Shown piece by piece: positions 55,537-64,000 of a stretch of DNA of 64,000 bases. This stretch comes from Longilinea arvoryzae (GTDB taxonomy: Bacteria > Chloroflexota > Anaerolineae > Anaerolineales > Anaerolineaceae). The translations under genes and the position numbers were made by a program. Each line of letters opens with the position of its first letter. The stretch's first letter is position 1. The stretch covers positions 1,378,475 to 1,442,474 of the forward strand of contig NZ_DF967972.1 of NCBI RefSeq assembly GCF_001050235.1, written 5' to 3'. The notes beneath the pieces were generated by a model. It was not told the DNA's origin, ran no database searches, and was given only the letters and a program-made list of their open reading frames with translations.

Positions 55537-57456
55537 ATGTCAAAAATCGTCGGTATTGATCTTGGAACCACGAACTCTGTCGTCGCTGTCATGGTAGGCG
55601 GCGAACCAACCGTCATCCCCACCGCAGAAGGGGAACGGTTGCTGCCCTCAGTCGTGGCGGTCAACAAGAACCATGAACGTCTGGTCGGGCGCTCAGCGCG
55701 GAACCAGGCCATCACCAACTCGGAAAACACGGTTTTCTCGATCAAGCGCTTCATGGGTCGCAAGTTCGAGGATCCTGAGGTGCAGCGCACCATCAGCCGT
55801 GTTCCGTACAAAGTGGCCAAGGCGCCCAACGGCGACCTGCGCGTGGTGATGGATGGCAAGGAATATTCACCCCCGGAAGTCTCGGCCATGATTCTGGCTA
55901 AGTTGAAGACGGACGCCGAGGCGTATCTTGGCGAGCCGGTGACGCAGGCTGTCATCACGGTTCCGGCCTACTTCAACGACGCGCAGCGCAACGCCACCAA
56001 AGACGCCGGCAAGATCGCCGGGTTGGAAGTGCTGCGCATCATCAATGAGCCGACGGCTTCTTCACTGGCCTACGGCCTGGATAAGAAGAAGAACGAAGTC
56101 ATCGCCGTGTACGACCTGGGCGGCGGCACCTTCGATATTTCCATTCTGGACGTGGGCGACGGTGTGTTCCAGGTCAAATCCACCAGCGGCGACACCTTCC
56201 TGGGCGGCGATGATTTCGATATCCGCCTGATGGATTATTTGATCGATGAGTTCAAAAAGGAAACCGGCATCGATCTGCGCAACGACCGCCAGTCGCTGCA
56301 GCGCCTGCGCGAAGCGGCTGAAAAGGCCAAGATCGAGCTTTCGTCGACCATGCAAACCGAGATCAATCTGCCGTATATCACGGCGGACGCCTCGGGCCCC
56401 AAACACCTGGTCAAGACGGTTACACGTGCCAAACTCGAGCAAATCACGGCCGATCTGGTGCAGAAATCGCTCGATCCCGTTCGCCGGGCCATTTCGGACG
56501 CCGGCCTGCGCACCTCGGACATCAATGAGGTGGTGCTGGTGGGCGGTATGACCCGTATGCCCGCCGTGCAGGAAGCCGTGAAACGCGAATTCGGTAAGGA
56601 GCCCCACAAGGGCGTCAATCCGGATGAGGTGGTGGCGGTTGGCGCTGCCATTCAGGCGGCCGTGTTGGGCGGCGAGGTGAAGGATATCCTGCTGCTGGAC
56701 GTGACTCCGCTGACCCTGTCGGTGGAAACGCTTGGCGGCGTGGCGACCCCGTTGATCGAGCGCAACACCACCATCCCGACCCGCAAGAGCCAGATCTTCT
56801 CGACCGCTTCCGATTCGCAGACCTCGGTGGAAATCCATGTGCTGCAGGGCGAACGCCCGATGGCCGCGGACAACAAATCGCTGGGTAAGTTCGTGCTGGA
56901 TGGCATTCCCCCGGCGCCGCGCGGTTTGCCGCAGATCGAAGTGACCTTCGACCTGGATGCGAACGGCATTCTCAAGGTGACCGCGTCCGATAAAGCCACC
57001 GGCCGCAGCCAACACATCACCATCACCGCTTCGTCCGGCCTGTCCGACTCGGAAATCGATAAGATGCGCAAGGAAGCCGAAGCGCATGCCGAAGACGACC
57101 GCCGCCATAAAGAATTGGTGGAAGTGCGCAACTATGCCGACAATTCGGCTTACGCCGCCGAAAAAGCACTGCGCGATTACGGCGACAAAGTCGACGCTGG
57201 TTTGAAATCGCAGATCGAGGAGAAGGTCAAAGCGGTGCGCAATGTGATGAGCAGCGAAGACCCCGAAGCGATCAAACGCGAGACCGAGGCCCTGGGTCAA
57301 TTGATCCAGAAGATTGGCGCGGGAATGTATCAGCAACCCGGAGAAGGCCAACCGGGCGGCGCCGGCGGCCCGCAGGGCGGCCCTGAGCCCGGTTCAGAGG
57401 GCGGTTCCGGAAAATCTGGCGACGATGTCGTAGATGGCGAATTCAAGAACATCTAA
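55537..57456 (+). CDS. dnaK: Molecular chaperone DnaK (Hsp70)
   Basis: A 639-residue Hsp70, matching the E. coli length. The nucleotide-binding domain starts [13 protein letters not shown] and includes [14 protein letters not shown] and [14 protein letters not shown]; the linker is [10 protein letters not shown] and the substrate-binding domain follows, ending in a Gly/Pro-rich tail and the charged EFKNI-type end. A very strong ribosome site (TAGGAGGAATTAA) lies 13 bp after grpE. It acts in the cytoplasm with GrpE and DnaJ, encoded on either side. Confidence 0.98.
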   Translation: MSKIVGIDLGTTNSVVAVMVGGEPTVIPTAEGERLLPSVVAVNKNHERLVGRSARNQAITNSENTVFSIKRFMGRKFEDPEVQRTISRVPYKVAKAPNGDLRVVMDGKEYSPPEVSAMILAKLKTDAEAYLGEPVTQAVITVPAYFNDAQRNATKDAGKIAGLEVLRIINEPTASSLAYGLDKKKNEVIAVYDLGGGTFDISILDVGDGVFQVKSTSGDTFLGGDDFDIRLMDYLIDEFKKETGIDLRNDRQSLQRLREAAEKAKIELSSTMQTEINLPYITADASGPKHLVKTVTRAKLEQITADLVQKSLDPVRRAISDAGLRTSDINEVVLVGGMTRMPAVQEAVKREFGKEPHKGVNPDEVVAVGAAIQAAVLGGEVKDILLLDVTPLTLSVETLGGVATPLIERNTTIPTRKSQIFSTASDSQTSVEIHVLQGERPMAADNKSLGKFVLDGIPPAPRGLPQIEVTFDLDANGILKVTASDKATGRSQHITITASSGLSDSEIDKMRKEAEAHAEDDRRHKELVEVRNYADNSAYAAEKALRDYGDKVDAGLKSQIEEKVKAVRNVMSSEDPEAIKRETEALGQLIQKIGAGMYQQPGEGQPGGAGGPQGGPEPGSEGGSGKSGDDVVDGEFKNI

Positions 57457-57486
57457 CCAATCCTCTTCGTCGAGGTAAGAAATTTC

Positions 57487-57527
57487 CCCCTTCTTCCCGC
57501 TGGTTCTCTTTCAGTGGGAAGAAGGGG
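57487..57527 (+). terminator. 16-bp stem-loop between dnaK and dnaJ
   Basis: Arms 57487-57502 and 57512-57527 pair over 16 positions with one wobble around a 9-nt loop. No T tract follows, so it may act as a partial terminator or mRNA-processing/stability hairpin that lowers dnaJ relative to dnaK. Confidence 0.65.
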
Positions 57528-57561
57528 ATTATGATTTATAACGATTGGATGAATAGAACGC

Positions 57562-58674
57562 ATGGCTTCGCGCGATTATTACGAAGTGTTAGGGGTAAAT
57601 CGCAATGCCTCGCCGGATGAGCTGAAATCGGCCTTCCGAAATCTGGCGCGCCAGTATCACCCAGATGTAAACAAGGCGCCGGATGCAGAAGAGCGGTTCA
57701 AGGAAATCAACGAGGCGTATGCTGTACTTTCGGACGCCGACAAGCGGGCTGCATACGATCGCTACGGACAGGCCGGGTTGAACGGCATGGGCGGCGCGCC
57801 TGACTTTAGTACAGTCGATTTTTCGGACATTTTCGAAGAATTCTTTGGCTTTGGCGGCGGTTCCAGCCGGAGGCGAAATGCGCCCCGGCGCGGCGCTGAC
57901 CTGACCTATACGGTTACATTGGCTTTCGAAGAGGCCGCGTTTGGCGTCGAAAGGGAAGTGGAAATCACCCGCGATGAGACCTGTTCCACCTGCCGCGGCA
58001 GCGGCGCCGAGCCGGGCACCAGCCCGGTGCGCTGCGCCACCTGCGGTGGCAAGGGTGAGGTCCGTCAGGTGCGCCAGACCTTCCTGGGTTCGATGGTCCA
58101 GGTGACCACCTGCCCGACCTGCAACGGCTCAGGCGAGGTGATCAGCACGCCCTGCCATACCTGCCGCGGGCGCGGGTTGGAACGCAAGACGGTCAAGAAG
58201 ACGGTGCCAATTCCGGCCGGCGTCGATACCGGCACCCAGATTCGTTTGGCCGGAGAGGGGCAGCCGGGTTCCAACGGCGGCCCCAACGGCAACCTGCTGC
58301 TGGAAATCCAGGTCAAGCCGCATGCTTACTTCCGAAGAAAGCAATATGATATCATTCTGAATCTGGGCATCAATCTTGCCCAGGCCGCATTGGGCGCCGA
58401 TATCGAAGTGCCCACCCTGGAGGGCAAATCCAAATTGTCCATTCCGGCGGGCACGCAACCCGGAAAGGTGTTTACCCTGAAGGGGAAAGGCATTCCGCAC
58501 GTGCGCAGCACGGGACGCGGCGATGAACTGGTGGTGGTGGATGTGGAAGTGCCCACCCGCCTGACCGATGAACAGCGTGTGCTTTTCGAGCAGTTGGCCA
58601 AATCACTGGGTAGCGAAGTGCACACCAGGGAAAAGAGTTTTATGGACCGGTTAAAGGAGGTGTTGGGTGGCTGA
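57562..58674 (+). CDS. dnaJ: Chaperone DnaJ (Hsp40)
   Basis: A 370-residue type I DnaJ. The J domain (residues 1-70) has the HPD motif in [10 protein letters not shown], followed by a Gly/Phe-rich linker, a zinc domain with four CxxCxGxG repeats ([32 protein letters not shown]) and two C-terminal beta domains. It stimulates DnaK ATPase and delivers substrates. It lies 105 bp after dnaK behind a hairpin, and its 3' end overlaps prmA by 8 bp. Confidence 0.98.
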   Translation: MASRDYYEVLGVNRNASPDELKSAFRNLARQYHPDVNKAPDAEERFKEINEAYAVLSDADKRAAYDRYGQAGLNGMGGAPDFSTVDFSDIFEEFFGFGGGSSRRRNAPRRGADLTYTVTLAFEEAAFGVEREVEITRDETCSTCRGSGAEPGTSPVRCATCGGKGEVRQVRQTFLGSMVQVTTCPTCNGSGEVISTPCHTCRGRGLERKTVKKTVPIPAGVDTGTQIRLAGEGQPGSNGGPNGNLLLEIQVKPHAYFRRKQYDIILNLGINLAQAALGADIEVPTLEGKSKLSIPAGTQPGKVFTLKGKGIPHVRSTGRGDELVVVDVEVPTRLTDEQRVLFEQLAKSLGSEVHTREKSFMDRLKEVLGG

Positions 58675-59584
58675 AGCACGCTGGCTTGAAGTTTCTCTGA
58701 CCGTGGATGGCGAGTTGGCTGAGGCGGTTTCTGAAGTGTTGAACCGTTTTGTATCCCAGGGCGTAGTGGTCGAACAGGCGGTTCGCTACAATGACGCGGA
58801 AGATGTCGGAACCCCGTACGGCCCGGTGCGGGTTTTTGGATATCTACCGATCGACGAACAGGTGGAAGATACCCGCCAGCGCCTGGAAGAAGCCCTCTAC
58901 TATCTGGGGCGCATTCAACCTCTGCCCAAACCCGAGTTCCGGGATATCGCAGATGAGAACTGGATGGAATCCTGGAAGCAGCACTATCATCCCATCCCGA
59001 TTGGTAAAAAACTGCTCATCCTGCCGGCCTGGATCGAGGAATATGATCGGGAACGCATCCCGGTGCGCATAGACCCCAGCATGGCGTTCGGCACCGGCAC
59101 GCACCCGACCACACAATTGTGCATGGAGATGGTGGAAAAATATACCCTGCCCGGCAAGCCCATCATCGACGTGGGCTGCGGTTCGGGCATCCTGTCCATC
59201 GCGGCGCTCAAACTGGGCGCCAGCCGGGCGGTGGGTGTGGATATCGACAGTGCTTCCGTCAAAGCGACCTACGAAAACGGCGCGGCCAACGACGTGGAAG
59301 ACCGGTTGGAGGTCGGCGTCGGTTCGGTGCGCGAACTGCGCCAGGGACATTTCAGCATCCGGCACGCGCCGGTGGTGGTGGCTAATATTTTAGCCCCGGT
59401 CATCATCCGTTTGTTCGACGCCGGCCTGGGCGAACTGCCCGAACCCGGCGGCACGCTGGTGCTCTCGGGCATTCTGGCCGAACAGGCTGCCGGCGTGGAA
59501 GAAAAGGGCAAGGAAATGGGCCTGGAGTTCGTCGAACGCGTCCAGCAGAAGGATTGGGTGGCGATTGTGATGAGGCGCCCATAG
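58667..59584 (+). CDS. prmA: Ribosomal protein L11 methyltransferase PrmA
   Basis: A 305-residue SAM-dependent methyltransferase. The N-terminal RNA/protein-binding domain (about 1-105) is followed by the Rossmann-like domain with [35 protein letters not shown] (SAM motif I) and [13 protein letters not shown] (catalytic motif). The GTG start at 58667 overlaps the dnaJ end and follows AAAGGAGG. A dnaJ-prmA pairing is common in many bacteria. The stop codon lies inside a 17-bp tandem repeat. Confidence 0.95.
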   Translation: MAEARWLEVSLTVDGELAEAVSEVLNRFVSQGVVVEQAVRYNDAEDVGTPYGPVRVFGYLPIDEQVEDTRQRLEEALYYLGRIQPLPKPEFRDIADENWMESWKQHYHPIPIGKKLLILPAWIEEYDRERIPVRIDPSMAFGTGTHPTTQLCMEMVEKYTLPGKPIIDVGCGSGILSIAALKLGASRAVGVDIDSASVKATYENGAANDVEDRLEVGVGSVRELRQGHFSIRHAPVVVANILAPVIIRLFDAGLGELPEPGGTLVLSGILAEQAAGVEEKGKEMGLEFVERVQQKDWVAIVMRRP

Positions 59585-59614
59585 GGTGCAGGCGCCCATA
59601 GGGTGCAGGCGCCC
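59573..59614. repeat. 17-bp tandem repeat spanning the prmA stop
   Basis: aggcgcccatagggtgc occurs twice in tandem (59573-59589, 59590-59606) plus an 8-bp partial third copy. The prmA TAG (59582-59584) lies in the first unit and a second tag in the next. Confidence 0.85.
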
Positions 59615-59648
59615 GTAAAAGGAACGAGACAGTTGGATTGATAACCTT

Positions 59649-59673
59649 GCAGCGGCCAATTTTTGGCCGCTGC
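59649..59673 (+). terminator. Probable terminator of the heat-shock operon
   Basis: A perfect 10-bp GC-rich stem (59649-59658 with 59664-59673) with a 5-nt loop; the following T tract is short (ggctgttt). Confidence 0.65.
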
Positions 59674-59693
59674 GGCTGTTTAATCGGTGGGCG

Positions 59694-59882
59694 TCAACCA
59701 GCGGCCTTTCGGCCGGTCTTGAGAAGATTGAAGACGCCAATCACAATCCAGAGCCCGGCCGTCAGGTTCCCATACGTGACCTGCAGGGTCTGCAAAGGAT
59801 GCAATTGTGACTGGATGGGCGCCCGTCCCAGGAGAATCAACAGGCAGTCGATTGCCAAGAACAGAACGGCCACTGTTGGCAC
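59694..59882 (-). pseudogene. Truncated copy of the small membrane-protein gene at 61491-61889
   Basis: The last 63 codons of the intact gene are duplicated here with high DNA identity (the QTLQVTYGNLTAGLWIVIGV block is identical in protein), including the RKAAG/RQAAG end. Upstream of 59882 homology stops and the N-terminal half, with two of its TM segments, is missing. The copy stays in frame despite a two-codon deletion. It could be a remnant of a larger duplication that also involved pncB. Confidence 0.75.
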
Positions 59883-60048
59883 TATTCCACCATCGCGACG
59901 AGTATAAACATCGCCCAATGAAGAAGGCCGGCAGATGTCACCGTTCATTCGGGCTGTATTCGCAACATGAAGCTATAATTCAAGAGAAGGGACGTCCCTC
60001 AAGCCAAATGGCTTCTTGCTGCTTGAAAAGGAACATGGGAGATAAACA

Positions 60049-60819
60049 GTGGCCATCGATCAAGAACTACCTCGAAATCCATACAAGAACAACGACCTTT
60101 CATTGCTTAAGGTGATTCTTCTGATTTTTATTCCTACAACGGTATTAACCTCCATCTATTTGCTTGTGGGTTATGCACATACCACAATCCCTTCCGTTAT
60201 ATTGTTCTTCCTTTTAGCCATGCTGTTTCTTTTTCCGGTCGAAATTGCGATCGTATTGCGAGCCAGCAAGAAGGAATTCGGCAGTTATTCGTTTCGAAGC
60301 GCGTTTGTAAATCAGGGGAAGGCCGGGTGGAAAAGAACGCTGATCATCGGCCTGCTGTTGTTTGGCTTTGCCGGAATTATGTCGATTACCTTGGGCCCTC
60401 TTGAGAAATCTCTGACAGCTTCCCTTTCGGCCAAATTGGCTGCCGTTCTGCCTGCATATTTTGATTGGACCAACCTTGACCACTTTAGACAATATTCTGG
60501 AGTGAGTCTGCTGTTGATGAGTACGGTGTACTTAATTCTTAATGGCTTTGTTGGACCAATCGTAGAGGAACTCTTTTTCCGGGGTTATCTCACCTCAAAA
60601 TTGAGTCGCTATGGCAAAGTAGCACCCGTCATCGTAACGGTGCTTTTTTCCCTCTACCATTTTTGGCTTCCATTTCAGAATTTGTTTCGCATCAGCGTCT
60701 TTCTGCCGGCTGCCTATCTTACGTGGAAGGAAAAGAATATATACATCGGTATGGTATTTCATTGCATCAGCAACATCTTTACAGTCATCAGTTTTCTTGT
60801 TGCCCTGTATGCTGTATAG
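60049..60819 (+). CDS. CPBP-family intramembrane glutamic endopeptidase
   Basis: A 256-residue integral membrane protein of the CPBP (Abi/CAAX protease-like) family. Seven or eight hydrophobic segments surround the conserved motifs: EELFFRG (E173, E174, R178), FSLYHFW (H204) and FHCISN (H238, N242), the predicted metal-independent glutamate protease site as in Rce1. Bacterial members serve in bacteriocin self-immunity, protein processing or unknown tasks; nothing nearby indicates which. The GTG at 60049 has GGGAGA at good spacing. It is placed between duplicated gene fragments. Confidence 0.88.
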   Translation: MAIDQELPRNPYKNNDLSLLKVILLIFIPTTVLTSIYLLVGYAHTTIPSVILFFLLAMLFLFPVEIAIVLRASKKEFGSYSFRSAFVNQGKAGWKRTLIIGLLLFGFAGIMSITLGPLEKSLTASLSAKLAAVLPAYFDWTNLDHFRQYSGVSLLLMSTVYLILNGFVGPIVEELFFRGYLTSKLSRYGKVAPVIVTVLFSLYHFWLPFQNLFRISVFLPAAYLTWKEKNIYIGMVFHCISNIFTVISFLVALYAV

Positions 60820-61033
60820 ACCGGCGCCATAACCGGAACGATGCTTAATGCCTGTTCTTGAAAGATATCAAAATGGGTCGATCAAAACCGGCAACTGCGC
60901 AGTGGAATGACGGAAGAAATACCATCCTGCCGAGCCATTTCTGATCGTCCTGCCAAACAAGGGAAAAACCGTGGATGGATATGCCAGAAGCTTTCCGGCA
61001 TCGATAATTCCAACAGCGGAAATTCAAGTGATC

Positions 61034-61077
61034 AAAACTGCCTTCCAAGGGATATCTCATTGGAAGGCAGTTTTTTT
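61034..61077. terminator. Terminator following the truncated pncB copy
   Basis: A 15-bp stem (61034-61048 with 61060-61074) flanked by A-rich and T7 tracts, so active in both directions. Its stem word actgccttccaa is shared with the pncB terminator at 62169-62202, showing that the terminator was duplicated with the gene end. Confidence 0.85.
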
Positions 61078-61109
61078 AGTTGGCCTGTCATTCTGGATTG
61101 GATTCCCGG

Positions 61110-61455
61110 CAGGGATTGGCAGATCCGTTCGAGATCGGGATTATCCACGGCGTGGCGGCCGACCTTGGCCAGGTCCACCCACGTGTCGCGCACCTTCACG
61201 CGCACCACGTCGGCGGTGTAATCGGTGATCGTGCCCTCGTGGTTGTCGAAGAGCGAGGAGCCCACCGCGTAAACGTCAACCGGCACGCCCAGTTTTTCAA
61301 AACGCGTGATGCGTTCGGCGTTGAAACCGCCCGAAACCACGATTTTCACGCCGCGGCAGAACGCGCGGGCCTGATCGCGCAGCCGTTCGGGAATGTCCCA
61401 GCTTTCGGCAGCCGTGTCCAGCGCCTGGCGCATGTTGGAAACCAGGCAGCGGCTT
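61110..61455 (-). pseudogene. Truncated 3' copy of nicotinate phosphoribosyltransferase
   Basis: About 345 bp encode the last about 105 residues of the PncB encoded at 62249-63592, nearly identical in protein (RDQARAFCRGVKIVVSGGFN and the following region), then run into an unrelated C-terminal tail (LERICQSLPGIQSRMTG...) that stops near 61032. Homology ends abruptly near 61455, so there is no catalytic N-terminal part and no start. It is a non-functional fragment unless translated as a stand-alone peptide. Confidence 0.85.
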
Positions 61456-61490
61456 ATTTTTTACCACTGCTTTTGTATATTCGGTGGGCG

Positions 61491-61889
61491 TCAGCCAGCG
61501 GCCTGCCGGCCTGGCTTGAGAAGATTGAAGACGCCGATCACGATCCAGAGCCCGGCCGTCAGGTTCCCATACGTGACCTGCAGGGTCTGCAAAGGCAAGG
61601 GAAGCAATCGCGAGCGGATGGGCGCCCATTCCAACAGGATCAACAGACAGCCGACAATCATGAACAGGATGGATGGGAACAGCGCCAGCCGGTCCTTTTG
61701 CGTGGCGTGAACGACCCCATAGAAAAGACCGAGAAAAATGAAATTGGCGAGGAGCAGGAACAGGATGCCCGGCGTGAAGTTGAAATTCTTACCGGAATCC
61801 GCTTTGAGCAACGCTTTTCCGTAATCGGCGCCGAACGCCAGCAGCGTAATCAGGATCATCATTCCGACAGACCACAGTTTTTTATTCAT
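61491..61889 (-). CDS. Hypothetical four-TM membrane protein
   Basis: A protein of about 132 residues with four hydrophobic segments (about 6-24, 42-63, 73-90 and 108-127) and a short basic C terminus (KPGRQAAG). I recognise no family. The ATG at 61889 has GGAT-type purines upstream; a longer frame to 61928 is possible. A truncated second copy of its 3' half lies at 59694-59882. Its 3' end abuts the truncated pncB copy. Confidence 0.55.
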   Translation of the reverse strand: MNKKLWSVGMMILITLLAFGADYGKALLKADSGKNFNFTPGILFLLLANFIFLGLFYGVVHATQKDRLALFPSILFMIVGCLLILLEWAPIRSRLLPLPLQTLQVTYGNLTAGLWIVIGVFNLLKPGRQAAG

Positions 61890-62168
61890 ACGAATCCGTG
61901 TCTCCATTTTATTTAGCCATTTCCTCATTCAGGTCATAAGTTTAGAAGAGAGGTATACACATTCATCAGGATGTGCCTCCCAGCTTACACTTGCACCTCC
62001 CTACACCACGCGATCTATTGGCTCACGGCTGGATCCATCACGAACGAGAATGTTACCAACTCGATATGCTGATAATCTAAATCACAAATCATTATAGTTG
62101 GACCAGGCCAGGATGGGTAATGAGAATGTGGGGTCGATTCTTGAAAATCAATCCGCTGCAATCATAAA

Positions 62169-62202
62169 AACTGCCTTCCAATGCGCCAAGCATTGGAAGG
62201 CA
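62169..62202 (-). terminator. Intrinsic terminator of pncB
   Basis: A perfect 13-bp stem (62172-62184 with 62190-62202), 5-nt loop, followed on the minus strand by a T5 tract. The 61930-62160 stretch upstream of it holds no gene I can support. Confidence 0.85.
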
Positions 62203-62248
62203 TCCTCGTAGATTGATCGGTTTTTCTGGATCGGCTGGTCGGCAGAAA

Positions 62249-63592
62249 TTACCAGACGCGTTCGAAATCGGGGTTGTCGACGGCGTGGCGGCCGACCTTG
62301 GCCAGGTCCACCCACGTGTCGCGCACCTTCACGCGCACCACATCGGCGGTGAAATCGGTGATCGTACCCTCGTGGTTGTCGAAGAGCGAGGAGCCCACCG
62401 CATAAATGTCAACCGGCACGCCCAGTTTTTCAAAACGCGTGATGCGTTCGGCGTTGAAACCACCCGAAACCACGATTTTCACGCCGCGGCAGAATGCTCG
62501 AGCCTGATCGCGCAGCCGCTCCGGGATATCCCAGCTTTCGGTGGCCGTGTCCAGCGCCTGGCGCACGTTGAAAACAAGACGCGGGGTGACGCCCATGTCG
62601 AGCGCCGGATCGCCAATCGGCTGGACGGATACGTCGCGCAACGAGGCGCTGGTATCCATGCGCACGCCGTACAGGCGGTAACGTTCGGCCATTTCTTTAT
62701 TCCCGGCTTCGAGGTACTGGATGTAGCGGTCGAACATCAGGCGGCACACGCGCAGTGAGACCGCCACGCAGTCGTTCGAGAAGTCGACCAACGCAATGCG
62801 CGGCACCGAGACCGGCATGACCTGCGAGAAGGCCAGCATGGCCTCGGCGGAATCGCCCAGGAAGCTGGCGATGCCGGAATGCGAGACCGTGCCGCCGCCG
62901 TAGCCGCCCCACCAGTCGCCCTGGGCATCGGTCGAGACGAACGGGCCCAGCTTGGAGGCGTAGTCCATGTTGAAGCGCTGCAGCGCGATTTGATAGGCGT
63001 AGCCGTCGGCTGCCTGGACTTCATGCAGGTCGAAGCGCGCCGGGAAGAACATCATGGGTTTGCCGCGCGCGGCGATCAGCGTCTCGTAGACGTTGGTGGC
63101 CACCCGGCTGGCGCGGGTCAGAATGCCCAGGATGGGGGTTTCGAGTATGGCGAAATCGCGGTAGCGACCTCGTACGCGCATCACCGGGCTGACATTGAGC
63201 GGATTGCCGTTGTAATGCACCGTGCAGCCATCCTGGACTGCCCAGACCTGTAATTTATCGGCCGTGTTGACGAACCTTTCGTCTTCCCAGTACCCGGTGC
63301 AGTGCTGCAGCATGGTGAGCGCCTTATCGACGCCGACCACGATGGTGGTGTTGGGACGGCGCGTGAACATCTGCATCTCGACTTCGATATCGCCGCAGGC
63401 AACCCCTTCCGGAGAGATGCCGGCGGGCAGGCGCTGGTCTTTGCCCTGGTAGGTATACCCTTGCTTCGAAAGAACGGTCAGCATATTCGCGATGTTGGTG
63501 AAGTATTTATCGGTGTACCAACCCCGGCGCATGCGCTCGATATCCAGCTTGAAGGCTTCGTTACTCAGGCGTTTCCCATCGAAGAGGCTCAT
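62249..63592 (-). CDS. pncB: Nicotinate phosphoribosyltransferase
   Basis: A 447-residue enzyme of NAD salvage that joins nicotinate to PRPP. Visible family features are the N-terminal YTDKYFTNIANML region, the substrate-contact ARGKPMMFFPARFDLHEVQAADGYAY (in part) and the C-terminal SGGFNAERITRFEKLGVPVD phosphate-binding strand. The ATG at 63592 has AAGGAG at good spacing. It has a consensus promoter with a palindrome at the expected start of transcription. A truncated second copy lies 0.8 kb downstream. It is the only NAD-salvage gene in the window. Confidence 0.92.
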   Translation of the reverse strand: MSLFDGKRLSNEAFKLDIERMRRGWYTDKYFTNIANMLTVLSKQGYTYQGKDQRLPAGISPEGVACGDIEVEMQMFTRRPNTTIVVGVDKALTMLQHCTGYWEDERFVNTADKLQVWAVQDGCTVHYNGNPLNVSPVMRVRGRYRDFAILETPILGILTRASRVATNVYETLIAARGKPMMFFPARFDLHEVQAADGYAYQIALQRFNMDYASKLGPFVSTDAQGDWWGGYGGGTVSHSGIASFLGDSAEAMLAFSQVMPVSVPRIALVDFSNDCVAVSLRVCRLMFDRYIQYLEAGNKEMAERYRLYGVRMDTSASLRDVSVQPIGDPALDMGVTPRLVFNVRQALDTATESWDIPERLRDQARAFCRGVKIVVSGGFNAERITRFEKLGVPVDIYAVGSSLFDNHEGTITDFTADVVRVKVRDTWVDLAKVGRHAVDNPDFERVW

Positions 63593-63625
63593 GGACACTC
63601 CTTGGTGATCCAATATGGTTACTTT

Positions 63626-63640
63626 GTGTATTTGTTACAC
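63626..63640. promoter_or_regulatory. Candidate operator at the pncB transcription start
   Basis: The palindrome gtgta-tttgt-tacac overlaps the expected transcription start, just after the -10. A repressor of NAD salvage genes could bind here; no regulator gene is in view. Confidence 0.4.
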
Positions 63641-63641
63641 G

Positions 63642-63669
63642 ATTATAAGCCGGAACTCGGGTCTGTCAA
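63642..63669 (-). promoter_or_regulatory. Consensus sigma-70 promoter of pncB
   Basis: On the minus strand TTGACA (63669-63664), a 16-bp spacer and TATAAT (63647-63642): both hexamers are perfect. Confidence 0.9.
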
Positions 63670-63705
63670 GATGTGATAGACTGTGGGGTGAAAAGCGAGG
63701 AACAG

Positions 63706-63939
63706 ATGGGAAACCTAGAAAATTTGGGCAAGCTGCTGGTTGTATTGGGGGTGGTCGTCGTGGTGACGGGGGGAGTCATCTGGGTGGCGGGCCGTTTTTT
63801 TGGCAATCGGCAGCTTCCGGGGACAGTCCACATCGATTTTCCAGGTGGAAGCTGCATCATTCCCATCCTGGCATCCATTGTCATCAGCCTGGTGCTGACG
63901 GTTGTCTTGAACCTGGTGATCCGTTTATTGCATAAATAA
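63706..63939 (+). CDS. DUF2905-family small membrane protein
   Basis: A 77-residue protein with two hydrophobic segments (about 9-30 and 49-72) joined by the family motif RLPGTVHIDFPGGSCI-like loop (here RQLPGTVHIDFPG). Function of DUF2905 proteins is unknown. The ATG at 63706 follows GCGAGGAACAG. It is divergent from pncB and is the last gene in the window; 63940-64000 shows nothing. Confidence 0.85.
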   Translation: MGNLENLGKLLVVLGVVVVVTGGVIWVAGRFFGNRQLPGTVHIDFPGGSCIIPILASIVISLVLTVVLNLVIRLLHK

Positions 63940-64000
63940 GACGAATAATGTCATATGAGTCACCCGTACATTTGTCAGACAAACATAGGAGAAGGGTCAC

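Noticed and set aside
56062-57351. A 429-codon minus-strand open frame opposite dnaK
   Set aside because: Long antisense frames opposite dnaK are a known artefact; nothing here supports expression.

Overview
The window looks like a chromosomal segment of a Chloroflexota bacterium, most likely class Anaerolineae. That is inferred from gene style: a heat-shock operon under CIRCE/HrcA, a T-box-controlled pheST operon, large secreted multidomain carbohydrate-active proteins, Ala/Thr/Glu/Pro-linker lipoproteins, and a recurrent FLPLV/FIPLV tag in secreted proteins. Most of the DNA is GC-rich. Two stretches are clearly more AT-rich (about 28.8-32.1 kb and 50.1-53.75 kb). I see no tRNA, rRNA, CRISPR array, integrase or transposase.

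Layout. 1-9.0 kb is an exopolysaccharide/surface-glycan locus: GT2 (cut by the window edge), GT39, GT4, a Wzz/BY-kinase fusion, a secreted DNRLRE protein and, convergently, an O-antigen ligase/polymerase-like protein with a zinc-ribbon partner. PPK2 polyphosphate kinase follows, then a 920-residue secreted beta-helix/cadherin protein with three exact 300-bp repeats. From 13.9 to 27.5 kb lies an alpha-glucan/oligosaccharide utilisation region: a 1400-residue amylopullulanase, arfB, an operon of sugar-binding lipoprotein, two permeases and GH35, and divergently GH3 beta-glucosidase with a ROK regulator. No ABC ATPase is present, so a shared one elsewhere is implied.

From 27.7 to 32.1 kb come a His-tailed DMT transporter and an AT-rich three-gene island (HTH protein, membrane-anchored pentapeptide-repeat protein, two-TM protein). 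From 40.3 back to 32.2 kb, thirteen tightly packed genes on the minus strand form one apparent operon of small accessory enzymes (five GNAT acetyltransferases, NUDIX, HD hydrolase, ATC-hydrolase-like, alpha/beta hydrolase, TspO-like, cupin, two membrane proteins). A good sigma-70-type promoter lies at its head.

From 40.5 to 50.1 kb: GDPD, a nitroreductase, T-box-pheS, a four-helix-bundle gene inserted before pheT, a 312-bp inverted-repeat element, an aldo/keto reductase and lysine 2,3-aminomutase with an unexplained leader of about 200 nt. From 50.2 to 53.6 kb are two tandem membrane-bound sulfatase-superfamily paralogues. From 53.8 to 59.6 kb is CIRCE-hrcA-grpE-dnaK-dnaJ-prmA. The last 4.5 kb carries pncB, truncated duplicate copies of pncB and of a small membrane-protein gene, a CPBP protease and a DUF2905 protein.

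The strongest leads for undescribed biology are the pentapeptide island, the four-helix-bundle insertion with its simple-sequence flanks and related repeat elements, the kamA leader RNA, and the GNAT-rich operon. All statements come from reading the sequence by eye. No database search or folding was run.
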